DNA of 64,000 bases from Chryseobacterium sp. StRB126 (GCF_000829375.1 NZ_AP014624.1:62001-126000), one strand, 5' to 3'; shown: positions 35,891 through 46,399, numbered from the stretch's first letter. Numbers and translations: made by a program. The notes: a model not told the origin generated them from the sequence alone.

Positions 35891-37900
35891 TTAGAAAAAG
35901 TAATTTACTCCGAACTGATATCTGATTCCATCGATTCTGAAACCAAAATTACTGGCAGGATCTGTTACATCATTACGGATATCTTTATCCAACAGATTGT
36001 ATACTCCAAATGTAAAACGAACATGCTTGTTCAGTCTGTACACCGTTCCTAAATCTAGCAAGAAGTAAGATGGGATTGGATATTCCTGCGCTCTTCCCCT
36101 GCTTACTCCCGGTTGGCTTTCGCTTCTATAGTTTCCTCTTGACCAGAATTCGAAACTGTCATTAGCTTTCCAGGATAGGTTTACATTAGCCATGTGCTTA
36201 GGGATTCTAGCATATGGTTTATTGTACAATGCAGGGATCTCATCAGATTTAATCTTTGTATCCGTATAGGTATAGTTTGCTTTTAATACAATATCCTTTG
36301 ATACATTTACCCCAAGATTCGCTTCAAGGCCCATGCTGTTTGCCTTACCAAGATTTTCTCTTGTTGAGATAAAGTCATAGATATGATTATACAGGGCTTC
36401 AAACTGTTTACATTCTTCAGTATTGTTACATTTTCTAACTTCAACCAGCTTGTTTTTAAAGTCTGTGTTAAATCCCGTTACACTCAGGTTAATCACCTTC
36501 TTATTATCTTCAAACATAACTGTTAGTTCCTGATTGAAGCTTTTCTCCGGTTTAAGGTCTTTGTTTCCGATGATTACTCCATCCTGAGTTCCACCACCAG
36601 TTACCTGTCCCCATCCTGGATTTACAGCTCTTAGACCCGGAGCTTTATATCCCCATGAAGCCCCTCCTTTAAAAGTAAAGTTATTAGTAGCACTCCATAC
36701 TAAATATCCTCTTGGAGTAAAATTAGAACCATAGTTCTCATCATTATCCCAACGTGCTCCTGTAACCAAGTGTAATTTATCAACCAACTTCCAGTTTCCT
36801 TCTGCAAAAGCAGACCAGTTCCAACGCGTCAGTTTGGTTACCACTTCTCCATTATCTGACTTCATTTTATTTCCTAAGTCATTTAGTCTTTCATATCTGT
36901 ATTCTGCGCCAAAGCTGATCACATGATCTTTAATATTGAAATTATTAAGGCTGTATGCCGAGAACGTTTCATATCTCATATCCCTGTTCGGGTTGTTGGT
37001 ATTGTCATACTGGATATAAGAGTTCGTATGGAAGTTTGAGTAATCTCCTTTATGGCTTAATGCCAAAACATTTCTCTCGTAGTTGTTCCGTGAGCTTTTT
37101 GCTTTAGGTCCCAATGAATACCCCGGATTCTGATTTCTTTCCTGACGGTTATAGTCGTAACTTAGCTTAAATGTATTTTTTGTATTTGGAGTAAGGCTGA
37201 ATTCTGTACCAAAAGCTTTGATTATTCTTTCGGTAAATCCTCCTACAAATTTATCTTCATTTCTATCTGAATAACTTCCGGTGACTTTCATCTGAAGAAG
37301 GTTTTTCACTAAAGAACCGGCAGCATATCCGTCAATTTGGTAAGTATTTCCAGATTCTTTATGTACCTGCTGTATTAAGCTGGTTCCAATAGATCCTCTC
37401 CAACCGTTACTCAGTTTTTTAGTGATGATATTGATTACTCCACCCATTGCATCAGAACCATATAATGAAGACATTGGTCCTTTTACCACTTCAATTCTTT
37501 CAATAGTTTCCAATGGAGGCATCCATCCTTGTTCGATACCAGGACCGTCAGAATTTGGTCTTGTCTCTCTTGTATTGATTCTTTTACCATCAATTAAGAC
37601 TAATGTTTGGCCAGATTCAGCTCCTCTTATTGAGAAATCACTTGTACTTCCTCCTCCTGTAACGAACACACCCGGAACATCCTGTAAAGCATCTGTAATA
37701 TCTCTATAGGCTCTTTTTTTAAGATCTGCCTGGGAAATTACAGAAATAGTTGCTGGAGTATCCTTGATCTTCTGAGCATACCCGGAACCCGTTATGACTA
37801 CTTCATTAATTTGGTTGCTTTTTAACGTGTCCTTCGTCTTCTGACCGCTTATTAAAGCTGATCCTAAAACAAGCAAGGAAAAAGATACTGTTCTAAACAT
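35891..37900 (-). CDS. TonB-dependent outer-membrane receptor, iron/siderophore type
   Basis: 669 aa from ATG 37900 (MFRTVSFSLLVLGSALISGQ, signal peptide); an upstream in-frame ATG at 37969 lies beyond the -7 box and is rejected. TonB-box-like INEVVITGSG, plug domain (TPATISVISQADLKKRAYRD, IRGAESGQTLVLIDGKRIN, GPMSSLYGSDAMGGVINIIT), then the 22-strand barrel ending in RYQFGVNYFF. Resembles colicin-I/FepA-type receptors. Its two operon neighbours are pseudogenes, but this gene shows no lesion. Confidence 0.93.
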   Translation of the reverse strand: MFRTVSFSLLVLGSALISGQKTKDTLKSNQINEVVITGSGYAQKIKDTPATISVISQADLKKRAYRDITDALQDVPGVFVTGGGSTSDFSIRGAESGQTLVLIDGKRINTRETRPNSDGPGIEQGWMPPLETIERIEVVKGPMSSLYGSDAMGGVINIITKKLSNGWRGSIGTSLIQQVHKESGNTYQIDGYAAGSLVKNLLQMKVTGSYSDRNEDKFVGGFTERIIKAFGTEFSLTPNTKNTFKLSYDYNRQERNQNPGYSLGPKAKSSRNNYERNVLALSHKGDYSNFHTNSYIQYDNTNNPNRDMRYETFSAYSLNNFNIKDHVISFGAEYRYERLNDLGNKMKSDNGEVVTKLTRWNWSAFAEGNWKLVDKLHLVTGARWDNDENYGSNFTPRGYLVWSATNNFTFKGGASWGYKAPGLRAVNPGWGQVTGGGTQDGVIIGNKDLKPEKSFNQELTVMFEDNKKVINLSVTGFNTDFKNKLVEVRKCNNTEECKQFEALYNHIYDFISTRENLGKANSMGLEANLGVNVSKDIVLKANYTYTDTKIKSDEIPALYNKPYARIPKHMANVNLSWKANDSFEFWSRGNYRSESQPGVSRGRAQEYPIPSYFLLDLGTVYRLNKHVRFTFGVYNLLDKDIRNDVTDPASNFGFRIDGIRYQFGVNYFF

Positions 37901-37914
37901 CAATAATTTTTTTG

Positions 37915-37922
37915 CAAAATTA
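37915..37922 (-). promoter_or_regulatory. -7 box of the TonB receptor gene
   Basis: TAATTTTG on the minus strand, 15 nt upstream of the chosen start. The only TTTG upstream is 24 nt away, so the -33 element is weak and regulation may need an activator. Confidence 0.5.
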
Positions 37923-38173
37923 TTATTTTTAATAATTCTAAATAAACAAACTAAGATGAGATATGTCACCTTAACTATACCCCTAATAAGAGATCAATAA
38001 TATCACTACCATTATGGTGACAATATACCAAAAGAGCTCCCCCACTGTTAAAGATAAACCCTCAACGCTGTCTCATGATTATCAATAATAAAAAGCAAAA
38101 AAAAGCAAATTAACATTGGATAAATTTGCTTTCAAATGGCTTGTATACCTTCATTAAAAGGATTGATAGGAAT

Positions 38174-38204
38174 AAAAAAATCCGTCCCTAAAAAGGAACG
38201 GATT
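38174..38204 (-). terminator. Terminator of the str operon after rpsJ
   Basis: Stem AATCCGT-CC / GG-ACGGATT with one mismatch, followed on the minus strand by TTTTTTT; 28 nt past the rpsJ stop. It ends the rpsL-rpsG-fusA-rpsJ unit, so rplC is not read from here. Confidence 0.82.
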
Positions 38205-38231
38205 GTATAATCATTGCAAAGTATGCAGTTA

Positions 38232-38537
38232 TCACACTTTAATTTCAACGTCTACTCCTGAAGGAAGTTCTAATTTCATTAGAGCATCAACAGTTTTAGA
38301 AGAAGAAGAGTAGATATCCATTAGTCTCTTGTGAGCTGATAATTGGAACTGCTCTCTTGCTTTCTTGTTTACGTGCGGAGATCTCAATACTGTGAAGATT
38401 CTCTTATTCGTTGGCAATGGAATTGGACCGTTTACAACAGCACCAGTAGCCTTTACCGTTTTTACGATTTTCTCAGCAGACTTGTCTACCAAGTTGTAAT
38501 CGTAAGATTTTAGTTTTATTCTGATTCTTTGTGACAT
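38232..38537 (-). CDS. rpsJ: 30S ribosomal protein uS10
   Basis: 101 aa. [40 protein letters not shown] and the C-terminal [18 protein letters not shown]. It is the last gene of the str operon (16 nt after fusA), separated from rplC by about 18.8 kb. Confidence 0.99.
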   Translation of the reverse strand: MSQRIRIKLKSYDYNLVDKSAEKIVKTVKATGAVVNGPIPLPTNKRIFTVLRSPHVNKKAREQFQLSAHKRLMDIYSSSSKTVDALMKLELPSGVDVEIKV

Positions 38538-38553
38538 TTCTTTAATTTAAAAA

Positions 38554-40671
38554 TTAACCTTTTGCTTTAGCTATGATTTCTTCAGCAACGTTTTGTGGAG
38601 TAGCTTGGTACTTCTCTAATTCCATAGAAGAAGTAGCTCTTCCTGATGAAAGTGTTCTTAGAGTAGTTACATATCCAAACATTTCAGAAAGTGGAACAGA
38701 ACCTTTGATTACAACAGCTCCATTTTTCTCTTCCTGACCACTGATAGTACCTCTTCTTTTGTTAAGGTCACCAATGATGTTACCCATATATTCTTCTGGA
38801 GTTACAACTTCCAGTTTCATAATAGGCTCCATGATTACTGGCTTAGCAGCACGTCCCGCTTCTTTAAATCCTAATTTAGCAGCCATTTCGAAAGAAAGTG
38901 CATCAGAATCCACCGCGTGGAAAGATCCGTCTTTAAGAACAACTTTAATACCTTCAACTTCGAAACCAGCCAAAGGACCGTTCTTCATTGCAGCTTTAAA
39001 GCCTTTTTCAATGGCAGGAACAAATTCTCTAGGAACGTTACCACCTTTGATCTCATTGATGAATTCTAAACCAATTTTACCTTCGTCAGCAGGTCCTAGT
39101 TCAAATACAATGTCAGCAAATTTACCTTTACCTCCAGATTGCTTTTTGTAAACTTCTCTGTGGTTGGCAACTTTTGTTAAGTTTTCTTTGTACTCTACCT
39201 GAGGTTGTCCTTGGTTTACTTCAACCTTGAATTCTCTCTTCATACGGTCTACAATGATATCTAAGTGAAGCTCACCCATACCAGAGATGATCGTTTGTCC
39301 AGAAGCCTCGTCAGTTCTAACAGTAAACGTTGGATCTTCTTCAGCCAATTTAGCTAAAGCGTTACCCATTTTATCCTGGTCAGCTTTAGTTTTAGGCTCA
39401 ACAGCTATACCAATTACCGGATCAGGGAAAACCATCGATTCAAGAACGATTGGGTTTTTCTCGTCACACATTGTATCACCAGTTTTGATAGATTTGAAAC
39501 CTACCGCAGCACCAATATCACCAGCTTCAATATATTCTACTGGGTTTTGCTTATTAGCGTGCATCTGATAGATTCTAGAGATTCTTTCTTTATCTCCTGA
39601 ACGAGTGTTCAAGATATAAGAACCAGCATCTAGTCTTCCAGAGTAAGCTCTGAAGAATGCTAATCTTCCCACGAATGGGTCAGTAGCAATCTTAAATGCT
39701 AATGCAGAGAAAGGCTCATCTACAGATGGCTTTCTTGTAATTTCAGCGTCTGTTCTTGGGTCAGTACCTTTGATATCATCTTTATCCAATGGAGAAGGCA
39801 AGTATTTACATACTGCATCCAACATAAACTGTACTCCTTTGTTCTTGAATGAAGAACCACAAGTCATTGGGATAATAGATAAATCGATAGTAGCTTTTCT
39901 AAGCGCTTCGTTAATTTCGTCTTCAGAGATTGAATCCGGATCTTCGAAGAATTTCTCCATCAAAGTCTCATCGTAGTCAGCTACAGCTTCTACTAATTTC
40001 TCTCTATATTCAAGAACTTCAGCCTTCATGTCTTCAGGAATTGGCACTACTTCGAAAGTAGCTCCTTGTCCTGCTTCATCCCAGATGATCGCTCTGTTTT
40101 TAATTAAGTCTACAACCCCTTTGAAGTCTTCTTCAGCACCGATTGGTAAAACGATTGGAACTGCGTTAGATCCTAACATGTCTTTAACCTGGTTTACCAC
40201 GTTAAGGAAGTCAGCACCTTGTCTGTCCATTTTGTTTACGAATCCCATTCTAGCAACTTTGTAGTTGTCAGCAAGTCTCCAGTTTGTTTCAGACTGAGGC
40301 TCTACTCCATCTACTGCTGAGAATAAGAATACCAATCCATCTAATACTCTTAAAGATCTGTTTACTTCTACAGTGAAGTCAACGTGTCCCGGTGTATCAA
40401 TGATGTTGAAGTGGTAAGGTTTAGTATCTGCTAAAGGTTTTCCTTGATCTGTTGGAAAGTTCCAAGAACAAGTAGTTGCAGCAGAAGTAATAGTAATACC
40501 TCTTTCCGCTTCCTGCTCCATCCAGTCCATTGTAGAAGCACCATCGTGAACTTCTCCAATTTTGTGGTTTACACCTGTATAGAATAAAATCCTTTCTGTA
40601 GTGGTAGTCTTACCTGCATCAATGTGAGCAGCGATACCAATATTTCTTGTAAATTTAAGATCTCTTCCCAT
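38554..40671 (-). CDS. fusA: Elongation factor G
   Basis: 705 aa GTPase. G1 [20 protein letters not shown]2 region [17 protein letters not shown]3 DTPGHVDF and G4 NKMDR are present; five-domain length is normal. The gene lies 6 nt after rpsG. No tuf gene is in the window. Confidence 0.99.
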   Translation of the reverse strand: MGRDLKFTRNIGIAAHIDAGKTTTTERILFYTGVNHKIGEVHDGASTMDWMEQEAERGITITSAATTCSWNFPTDQGKPLADTKPYHFNIIDTPGHVDFTVEVNRSLRVLDGLVFLFSAVDGVEPQSETNWRLADNYKVARMGFVNKMDRQGADFLNVVNQVKDMLGSNAVPIVLPIGAEEDFKGVVDLIKNRAIIWDEAGQGATFEVVPIPEDMKAEVLEYREKLVEAVADYDETLMEKFFEDPDSISEDEINEALRKATIDLSIIPMTCGSSFKNKGVQFMLDAVCKYLPSPLDKDDIKGTDPRTDAEITRKPSVDEPFSALAFKIATDPFVGRLAFFRAYSGRLDAGSYILNTRSGDKERISRIYQMHANKQNPVEYIEAGDIGAAVGFKSIKTGDTMCDEKNPIVLESMVFPDPVIGIAVEPKTKADQDKMGNALAKLAEEDPTFTVRTDEASGQTIISGMGELHLDIIVDRMKREFKVEVNQGQPQVEYKENLTKVANHREVYKKQSGGKGKFADIVFELGPADEGKIGLEFINEIKGGNVPREFVPAIEKGFKAAMKNGPLAGFEVEGIKVVLKDGSFHAVDSDALSFEMAAKLGFKEAGRAAKPVIMEPIMKLEVVTPEEYMGNIIGDLNKRRGTISGQEEKNGAVVIKGSVPLSEMFGYVTTLRTLSSGRATSSMELEKYQATPQNVAEEIIAKAKG

Positions 40672-40677
40672 TTCAGA

Positions 40678-41154
40678 TTAGAATTTGAAGTGTGAGAAAG
40701 CTTTGTTAGCTTCCGCCATTTTGTGAGTATCAGATTTCTTTTTGAAAGCAGCACCTTCTTCTCTTGAAGCAGCTACAACTTCATTAGCTAATTTCAAAGC
40801 CATAGACTTATCATTTCTCTTTTTAGAGTAGCTAATTAACCATTTCATTGCCATAGAAATTTTTCTATCAGCTCTGATTGGCATAGGAATCTGGAAGTTA
40901 GCTCCACCTACTCTTCTAGAACGTACTTCTACGTGAGGCATAACATTTGTTAATGCATCTTTCCAGATTTCTAGTGCAGTTTTTTCAGTTTCCCCTTTTT
41001 TAGTTTCTACGATATCTAATGCATCATAGAAAATTTTGAATGCGATTGACTTCTTACCGTCAAGCATTAAGTTGTTTACGAATCTCGTTACCAATTGATC
41101 ATTAAATTTCGGATCTGGTAACAACGGTCTTTTTTTCGCTTTTGTCTTTCTCAT
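40678..41154 (-). CDS. rpsG: 30S ribosomal protein uS7
   Basis: 158 aa. [40 protein letters not shown] and the C-terminal [21 protein letters not shown]. Binds the 3' major domain of 16S rRNA. Confidence 0.99.
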   Translation of the reverse strand: MRKTKAKKRPLLPDPKFNDQLVTRFVNNLMLDGKKSIAFKIFYDALDIVETKKGETEKTALEIWKDALTNVMPHVEVRSRRVGGANFQIPMPIRADRKISMAMKWLISYSKKRNDKSMALKLANEVVAASREEGAAFKKKSDTHKMAEANKAFSHFKF

Positions 41155-41177
41155 TGCTTTTGTACCTTATTTAATGA

Positions 41178-41591
41178 TTATTTTTTCTTTCCTTTTGCAG
41201 GAGCAGCAGCTGCTTGTCCTGGTTTAGGTCTCTTAGCTCCGTACTTAGATCTTCTCTGAGTTCTTCCATTTACACCAGCTGTGTCTAATGCACCTCTTAC
41301 GATGTGGTAACGTACTCCCGGTAGGTCTTTCACCCTTCCGCCTCTAACCAATACTATCGAGTGCTCTTGAAGATTATGTCCTTCGCCCGGGATATAGGCG
41401 TTAACTTCTTTACCGTTAGAAAGTCTTACCCTTGCCACTTTTCTAAGTGCAGAGTTAGGTTTCTTAGGTGTAGTTGTATATACTCTCGTACATACACCAC
41501 GTCTTTGTGGACAAGAATCAAGGGCAGCCGATTTGCTCTTCTTGGCAAGCGTGGCTCTTCCTTTTCTTACTAATTGTTGAATAGTAGGCAT
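41178..41591 (-). CDS. rpsL: 30S ribosomal protein uS12
   Basis: 137 aa. [20 protein letters not shown] start, [20 protein letters not shown] (with the Lys of the streptomycin region in its usual KKPNSALRK setting) and [22 protein letters not shown]-terminal Ala/Lys tail extends past the family core. First gene of the str operon. Confidence 0.99.
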   Translation of the reverse strand: MPTIQQLVRKGRATLAKKSKSAALDSCPQRRGVCTRVYTTTPKKPNSALRKVARVRLSNGKEVNAYIPGEGHNLQEHSIVLVRGGRVKDLPGVRYHIVRGALDTAGVNGRTQRRSKYGAKRPKPGQAAAAPAKGKKK

Positions 41592-41615
41592 TTAATTGCT
41601 TTTTATTTTAGGGTG

Positions 41616-41645
41616 CAAAAATAATAATATTTTTTTAATTGACAA
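41616..41645 (-). promoter_or_regulatory. Promoter of the str operon
   Basis: Minus strand TTG (41643-41645), 19 nt, TATTTTTG (41616-41623); same spacing as the rplC promoter. The leader before rpsL would be only about 18 nt. Confidence 0.82.
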
Positions 41646-41772
41646 GCAGTTATGGAATTTTATTTTATAAGAAATTTTATTCATTTGTTTCCAAAACCAT
41701 CGAAAACCTCCATTACTTTTATGTTATTGAATCATTTTAAGTAATGGAGATTAGTATCAAAAAATCAAAGTT

Positions 41773-42729
41773 TTATTTAAAGGCATCCTTTATTATTTTT
41801 CCTTTCATGTATTGTGTAGGAACTCCTAAAAGTTCGGCCATTGTACTTGCAATATCAATTTGCTCATAGTTTCCTGTACTGATGGTCGCATTCTTTTTAA
41901 AATCCGGGCCCATGGCGAAGAACTCAATATGTCTGCATCCTGCGCAATCGTCTCCATGTTCCGCAAAACCTCCGTTAGCATCTATATGCCTACCGTGGTC
42001 GTTAGACACGATAAGTGTAGTTTTATCTTTATAAGCAGGCAGTGACTGGATATAATCCCAGATTTCCTTGATAGAAGCATCAGTAGTTTTAATGGCTTTG
42101 ATGTATTCATCCCATTTATTAGCATGACCGTAAGAATCTACATCTTTAAGGTTGATGACCATTACATTCGGGCTGTATTTCGCCATAACTTCTTTTGTCT
42201 TCGTCATGGTAACAAGATCATCCCGGTATCCTGTTCCGTTTCCGCTCACTCCGCAATCTACGCTGGGCTGGAATTTCCCTTTCCAGTCTAACAATTTACA
42301 ATCGTTCAAAACTTCCAGTTTATCTTTAGAAGCAATAACCCATGCCTTTGTTTTATCGGCTCCCGTGAACTTAAGCCACTGTTGCATTACCGATGGAAAG
42401 CCAGGTAATTCAGTTCCATTATTTTTAATATTTTCATAGACACCCGAACACATGGCACTATGTCCAGGATTTGTATTTGTTGTTCCGTTGTTTTTAAAAT
42501 TACTGATAAAAACACCCTGGTTCAGTAAACTTACTCTATTAGGAATATTTTCTTTATTGGCCGCTTCCCAGGTTTCAGAAATACGAGGCCCGTCAACAAC
42601 AAGAAGAACTACATTTTTAGTTTGATATTTGGATTCCGGTTTTGATGTATGGGTTTGTGCATCCGTATCGTTACTGCTGCATGACAGCATGAATACTGAT
42701 AAGATAGAATACAGGAAAAACTTCTTCAT
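41773..42729 (-). CDS. Alkaline-phosphatase-superfamily lipoprotein
   Basis: 318 aa with lipobox (LSVFMLSCSSND, Cys at about 17). Superfamily metal-site motifs: VVLLVVDGPRISETW near the start of the domain, NPGHSAMCSG in the nucleophile region, MVINLKDVDSYGHA and VSNDHGRHIDANGGFAEHGD for the second metal site. Likely a periplasmic or surface phosphodiesterase/phosphatase of unknown substrate. A -7 box TAGCTTTG lies at 42760-42767. Confidence 0.8.
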   Translation of the reverse strand: MKKFFLYSILSVFMLSCSSNDTDAQTHTSKPESKYQTKNVVLLVVDGPRISETWEAANKENIPNRVSLLNQGVFISNFKNNGTTNTNPGHSAMCSGVYENIKNNGTELPGFPSVMQQWLKFTGADKTKAWVIASKDKLEVLNDCKLLDWKGKFQPSVDCGVSGNGTGYRDDLVTMTKTKEVMAKYSPNVMVINLKDVDSYGHANKWDEYIKAIKTTDASIKEIWDYIQSLPAYKDKTTLIVSNDHGRHIDANGGFAEHGDDCAGCRHIEFFAMGPDFKKNATISTGNYEQIDIASTMAELLGVPTQYMKGKIIKDAFK

Positions 42730-42882
42730 TGCTTTTTACTTTATATTATATTTCGAGTGCAAAGCTAGAAAACTCAATCTCCGGGTTCATTAACAAATTG
42801 TTATCTATTCCTTAAGAATTTAAGACGAAAATCAACAAAACGGGAAATAAAGAATTTATGAAAAGAAGACTATACCCGATCT

Positions 42883-44475
42883 CTATTCTATTATCGTAAC
42901 AATAACGTTTTTATTCCAATTAAATTTTTTAATGTTTTGTTTCAGTTCTTCCAGATTCTTCGTATTTATAGAATATATGGAAACTTCCAGTCTTGCTACG
43001 GTTATCTTGTCTTCAATTTTTAAGGTGCCTGCTTTTTTCCAATAAGAAGGAACATAGCCTTGCAGCCAGCCTTCATATACAACAGCAATATCGTATTGAT
43101 GATTCAGACAATATTTACTAAGAAAGTTCCCGAAGTTTTGGTCAAACCCTTTTTTATTTTCATTAAAATGAATTGTTTCTACAGAACCAAGACCGGCAAT
43201 ATCCAATAAATGAATATTTGTATAGTAACTGATCGCTCCAATATCATTAGCTACTACCTTAGAAGTATTATAAAACTGATGTAAGAATTTTGCAGACTGC
43301 ATCTGCTGTTCATAAATATTCTTTCCCCCATTACTCATAATAGGGTGAGCCGCCCAACATTTGTATAGCATAAGAAAAACATTTGCAGCAATAAACAGAC
43401 TCACCAGCTTTTCTTTTTTAATATAATCAGTAAAATTGAAGAACAGATCTTTACATTTCGGTATTAATATCATACAAAAGCCTGTAAGAATATATGCTTC
43501 ATATCGTAAGAGTCCTTTTAAATCTGCAAACATAGCATGACAGATCATTACCAGTGAGAATACAATTAATAAAAAGTTATCTTTCAATATTTCTTTTACC
43601 TTTTTCGTTCTAAGGTCTCTGTAAATGAATATTGCACACAAAAAGAGAGGAAAAAAACCTATTTTATAAAAACTGATATTCAGCAAAAGATTATCCAGTA
43701 AAATCACTTTAAGCTGTCCTAAAATATTTGCATCAAGGCTTAATTTTGTTCCTTTTACCACTACTGAGTTAGGAAAGAAATAACCATCCTGCTGATAATT
43801 ATAAGCACAGAATGCTATAATAGGTATAAATCCCAACAATAAAACAAATGATGCCTCCTTCCATTTTCTGACAAGAGTAAACATAAAAGCAAGGATTACA
43901 AAATAAAACATGCTTTCGAAACGGACTAATCCCATTAACAATAAACTGAAATAAAAACCAAATACAGCAAGCTTTTTATCTTTATAATGGGAAAAACAAA
44001 AAATATTAATAACAAAAAGAAACACCTGGAAAACATGTTCCATTCCTGAAAGAATATTCAAAGGGAGCACAATAAAGAAGACAGTAAAAAGTACGGCTAA
44101 AGCTGTTTTTTTAACTTCTTTAAAAACTTCAGCATAATATTCAGAAAGACCATAAAGAATTCCAATGCTAAAAATAACATTGAAATACAACGGAATCTGA
44201 TCACTGTTTCCAAAAATTTTAATCAACATACTCAGTATGTAAGTAAACAATGGAGAAGAGGAAGTTGAGGAGAACTGATATTTTGTCATTCCCCACACTT
44301 CATACAATGCAAAGTTCTTGGCCATGGCAAGATGAATGTAGGCATCATCCAATGGATAGATGTAATGGCTGTCAGTTTTCAGAACAGAATTGATATAATA
44401 CAACAGACAAACTGAGAAAAAAAGGATAAAAGACAGTAAGAAACTGCGTAAACCAATACTTCGGACTACTTCCAT
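42883..44475 (-). CDS. Polytopic membrane protein, GT-C glycosyltransferase-like
   Basis: 530 aa with about ten membrane helices. After the first helix a periplasmic loop carries D43-D44 (YPLDDAYIHLAMA), the acidic pair placed as in GT-C lipid-linked glycosyltransferases. The C-terminal quarter is soluble (VVANDIGAISYYTNIHLLDI, GFDQNFGNFLSKYC). Transfer from a polyprenyl-phosphate sugar is the likely chemistry; donor and acceptor are unknown. It follows another membrane protein on the same strand (72-nt gap). Confidence 0.7.
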   Translation of the reverse strand: MEVVRSIGLRSFLLSFILFFSVCLLYYINSVLKTDSHYIYPLDDAYIHLAMAKNFALYEVWGMTKYQFSSTSSSPLFTYILSMLIKIFGNSDQIPLYFNVIFSIGILYGLSEYYAEVFKEVKKTALAVLFTVFFIVLPLNILSGMEHVFQVFLFVINIFCFSHYKDKKLAVFGFYFSLLLMGLVRFESMFYFVILAFMFTLVRKWKEASFVLLLGFIPIIAFCAYNYQQDGYFFPNSVVVKGTKLSLDANILGQLKVILLDNLLLNISFYKIGFFPLFLCAIFIYRDLRTKKVKEILKDNFLLIVFSLVMICHAMFADLKGLLRYEAYILTGFCMILIPKCKDLFFNFTDYIKKEKLVSLFIAANVFLMLYKCWAAHPIMSNGGKNIYEQQMQSAKFLHQFYNTSKVVANDIGAISYYTNIHLLDIAGLGSVETIHFNENKKGFDQNFGNFLSKYCLNHQYDIAVVYEGWLQGYVPSYWKKAGTLKIEDKITVARLEVSIYSINTKNLEELKQNIKKFNWNKNVIVTIIE

Positions 44476-44547
44476 TTTAAGAATAAATATAAGATCTCAA
44501 AGATAATAAAACTACAATAAGAGAAAACATAGTTGTTATCGTCAATC

Positions 44548-45678
44548 TTATGCGAGATAAGTTTGGATCCATTTAATCATGGTATCGTGTTGAAGATGCA
44601 AAAGAATAAGCAAATAAAATACTCCAGAAAAAATCAGATATGAGGATTTTACCGGATTATTATTGAATGATGCGGTTCCAGAAGTATTTGCATTTAATAA
44701 GGATGTAAAAACAATAAATAATAATGTAGAATAAATATAGTTCCACCTCATCCAGTCAATTCCAAGATAATATAAAGGAGCTACCCAGAAAAGACAGATG
44801 ATATTACAAAAAATATAAGTGTACAATGATTCTCTTTTAAACATATAGATATAAAATCCTATTTGAAAAATCATTATAAGAAGCTCTATACCATGAATGA
44901 AAAAAGACAATTTATACTGAAGGACAAAATTAAAATTAAAGTAATATTCCAGATCAAAAATATTTTCTCTTTGAAAAACCACTCCCCTGCTTTTTAAAAT
45001 AGATAAACTTTCTCCCTGATTAACATTTCCTCCCCAAAAATAAATAACCCCAATACATATGAAAGCAGCAATAACTAAAGACAGGATATACCTGATATTA
45101 ATTTTTTCCCATTTGGAGTAATTAATCCAAATTAAAAAGGGCAAGAAGAAAAGTCCCAGTTCATGTATAAAAAGAAAAATTATAAAAAAAATCCATAAAA
45201 GAGCATCATTGAGCTTAGATTTTTTTGCAAATGAATACCAAAGCATAATGAGAATTAATATCATCTCTCTTCTCCCTGCGTTTCTGATAGTTAATGCCGG
45301 AAATAGCAAAATGTAGGGAGACACCATTATACACAAGTAAAAAAGATCTATTGTATACTTCCTGATGCACAAAAGTATACCATATAGAATCATAGAAAGA
45401 CATAAGATTTGAAAAATAAGAATTTGATATTGTAATTTCAATCCCGTCGCATCCTGTATATAAAACAAAACATTCCCCAAAAGGCCTCTTCTCTTGAACC
45501 CCCCATCTGTATAATTAACTAACCAGTCAGAAATAGTCCAACCCGAAACCGGATCTTCAGCCATAAAATATAGAGCTATGAAAACCCCTATATAAATTAA
45601 TATAACTCCAATACTAAAATATTTCACAAGAGATCCTCTTTTATTTTCTGGAATGTTTATAGCTATATCAAAAAGCAT
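44548..45678 (-). CDS. Polytopic membrane protein, possible glycan polymerase
   Basis: 376 aa with about ten helices, no signal peptide. Features include SDWLVNYTDGGFKRRGLLGN in the first outer loop, FIHELGLFFLPFL and YLGIDWMRWNYIYS near the C-terminus, which recall EpsG/Wzy-like proteins of polysaccharide assembly. No firm family match. With the adjacent GT-C-like protein it may form a small surface-glycan unit. Confidence 0.6.
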   Translation of the reverse strand: MLFDIAINIPENKRGSLVKYFSIGVILIYIGVFIALYFMAEDPVSGWTISDWLVNYTDGGFKRRGLLGNVLFYIQDATGLKLQYQILIFQILCLSMILYGILLCIRKYTIDLFYLCIMVSPYILLFPALTIRNAGRREMILILIMLWYSFAKKSKLNDALLWIFFIIFLFIHELGLFFLPFLIWINYSKWEKINIRYILSLVIAAFICIGVIYFWGGNVNQGESLSILKSRGVVFQRENIFDLEYYFNFNFVLQYKLSFFIHGIELLIMIFQIGFYIYMFKRESLYTYIFCNIICLFWVAPLYYLGIDWMRWNYIYSTLLFIVFTSLLNANTSGTASFNNNPVKSSYLIFSGVFYLLILLHLQHDTMIKWIQTYLA

Positions 45679-45799
45679 ATTGTATAATTTTCTGCTGTAA
45701 ATTTTATATTTGGCAATATTAATACTTCCAAACTATTTTAAAAAATTTTCTTATAGTTATCATCTATTAATATCCCGGGTTATTCGGCACGATATTTCG

Positions 45800-45807
45800 T
45801 AAATTTG
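45800..45807 (+). promoter_or_regulatory. -7 box of dps
   Basis: TAAATTTG, 21 nt upstream of the chosen dps start, with no good TTG at 17-20 nt. The upstream in-frame ATG (45805) falls inside this box, which supports the later start. Confidence 0.55.
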
Positions 45808-45828
45808 AGATATATAAAAGATAAACTT

Positions 45829-46305
45829 ATGAAAAACGCTAGTATTATTGGACTTAAAGAAACCGACTGCAAGAAAATAGCAGAAAAATTAAATGCACTT
45901 TTAGCCAACTATTCTGTATTTTACCAGAACACAAGAGGTTCTCACTGGAACATCAAAGGAGATCAGTTTTTTACTCTTCACCCGAAGTTTGAAGAACTTT
46001 ATAATAGCTTAGTCTTAAAAATTGATGAAATTGCAGAAAGAATCCTTACATTGGGAGCCACTCCTGCACACAACTACTCTGATTATCTAAAAGTAGCCAC
46101 CATCAAAGAAAGCAAGGAAGTAACTGATGGAACTAAAAGTGTTGAACAAATCCTAAATTCATTCAAAGTAGTAATTGATCTTCAGAGAGAGCTTTTAGAT
46201 ATTACAGATCAGGCTGGTGATGAAGGAACCAACTCTCAGATGAGCGATTACATTACCGAGCAGGAGAAAGAAGTTTGGATGTACAATTCTTATTTGGGGA
46301 AATAA
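45829..46305 (+). CDS. dps: Dps-family ferritin-like DNA-protection protein
   Basis: 158 aa from ATG 45829. The inter-subunit ferroxidase residues are all present with the E. coli Dps spacing: H39, H51, D66 and E70 (GSHWNIKG, LHPKFEELY, KIDEIAERI). It oxidises and stores iron, protecting DNA during oxidative or stationary stress. Single gene with its own terminator. Confidence 0.95.
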   Translation: MKNASIIGLKETDCKKIAEKLNALLANYSVFYQNTRGSHWNIKGDQFFTLHPKFEELYNSLVLKIDEIAERILTLGATPAHNYSDYLKVATIKESKEVTDGTKSVEQILNSFKVVIDLQRELLDITDQAGDEGTNSQMSDYITEQEKEVWMYNSYLGK

Positions 46306-46334
46306 ACCGGTAAAATCATCAAAATATTTCAAAA

Positions 46335-46365
46335 AAATCGCCTTACATTTAGGCGATTTTATTTT
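46335..46365 (+). terminator. Terminator of dps
   Basis: Stem AAATCGCCT/AGGCGATTT (46335-46343, 46351-46359) and T-rich tail; the tail overlaps the upstream part of the pncB promoter. Confidence 0.8.
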
Positions 46366-46372
46366 TAATTTT

Positions 46373-46380
46373 TATATTTG
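46373..46380 (+). promoter_or_regulatory. -7 box of pncB
   Basis: TATATTTG, 19 nt before the pncB start; the -33 region falls in the dps terminator and has no TTG. Confidence 0.5.
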
Positions 46381-46399
46381 CGTTAAAATTACACATATT

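Noticed and set aside
38759..39151. Plus-strand frames opposite fusA
   Set aside because: Antisense shadows of a highly conserved gene; serine/leucine-rich and without start context.
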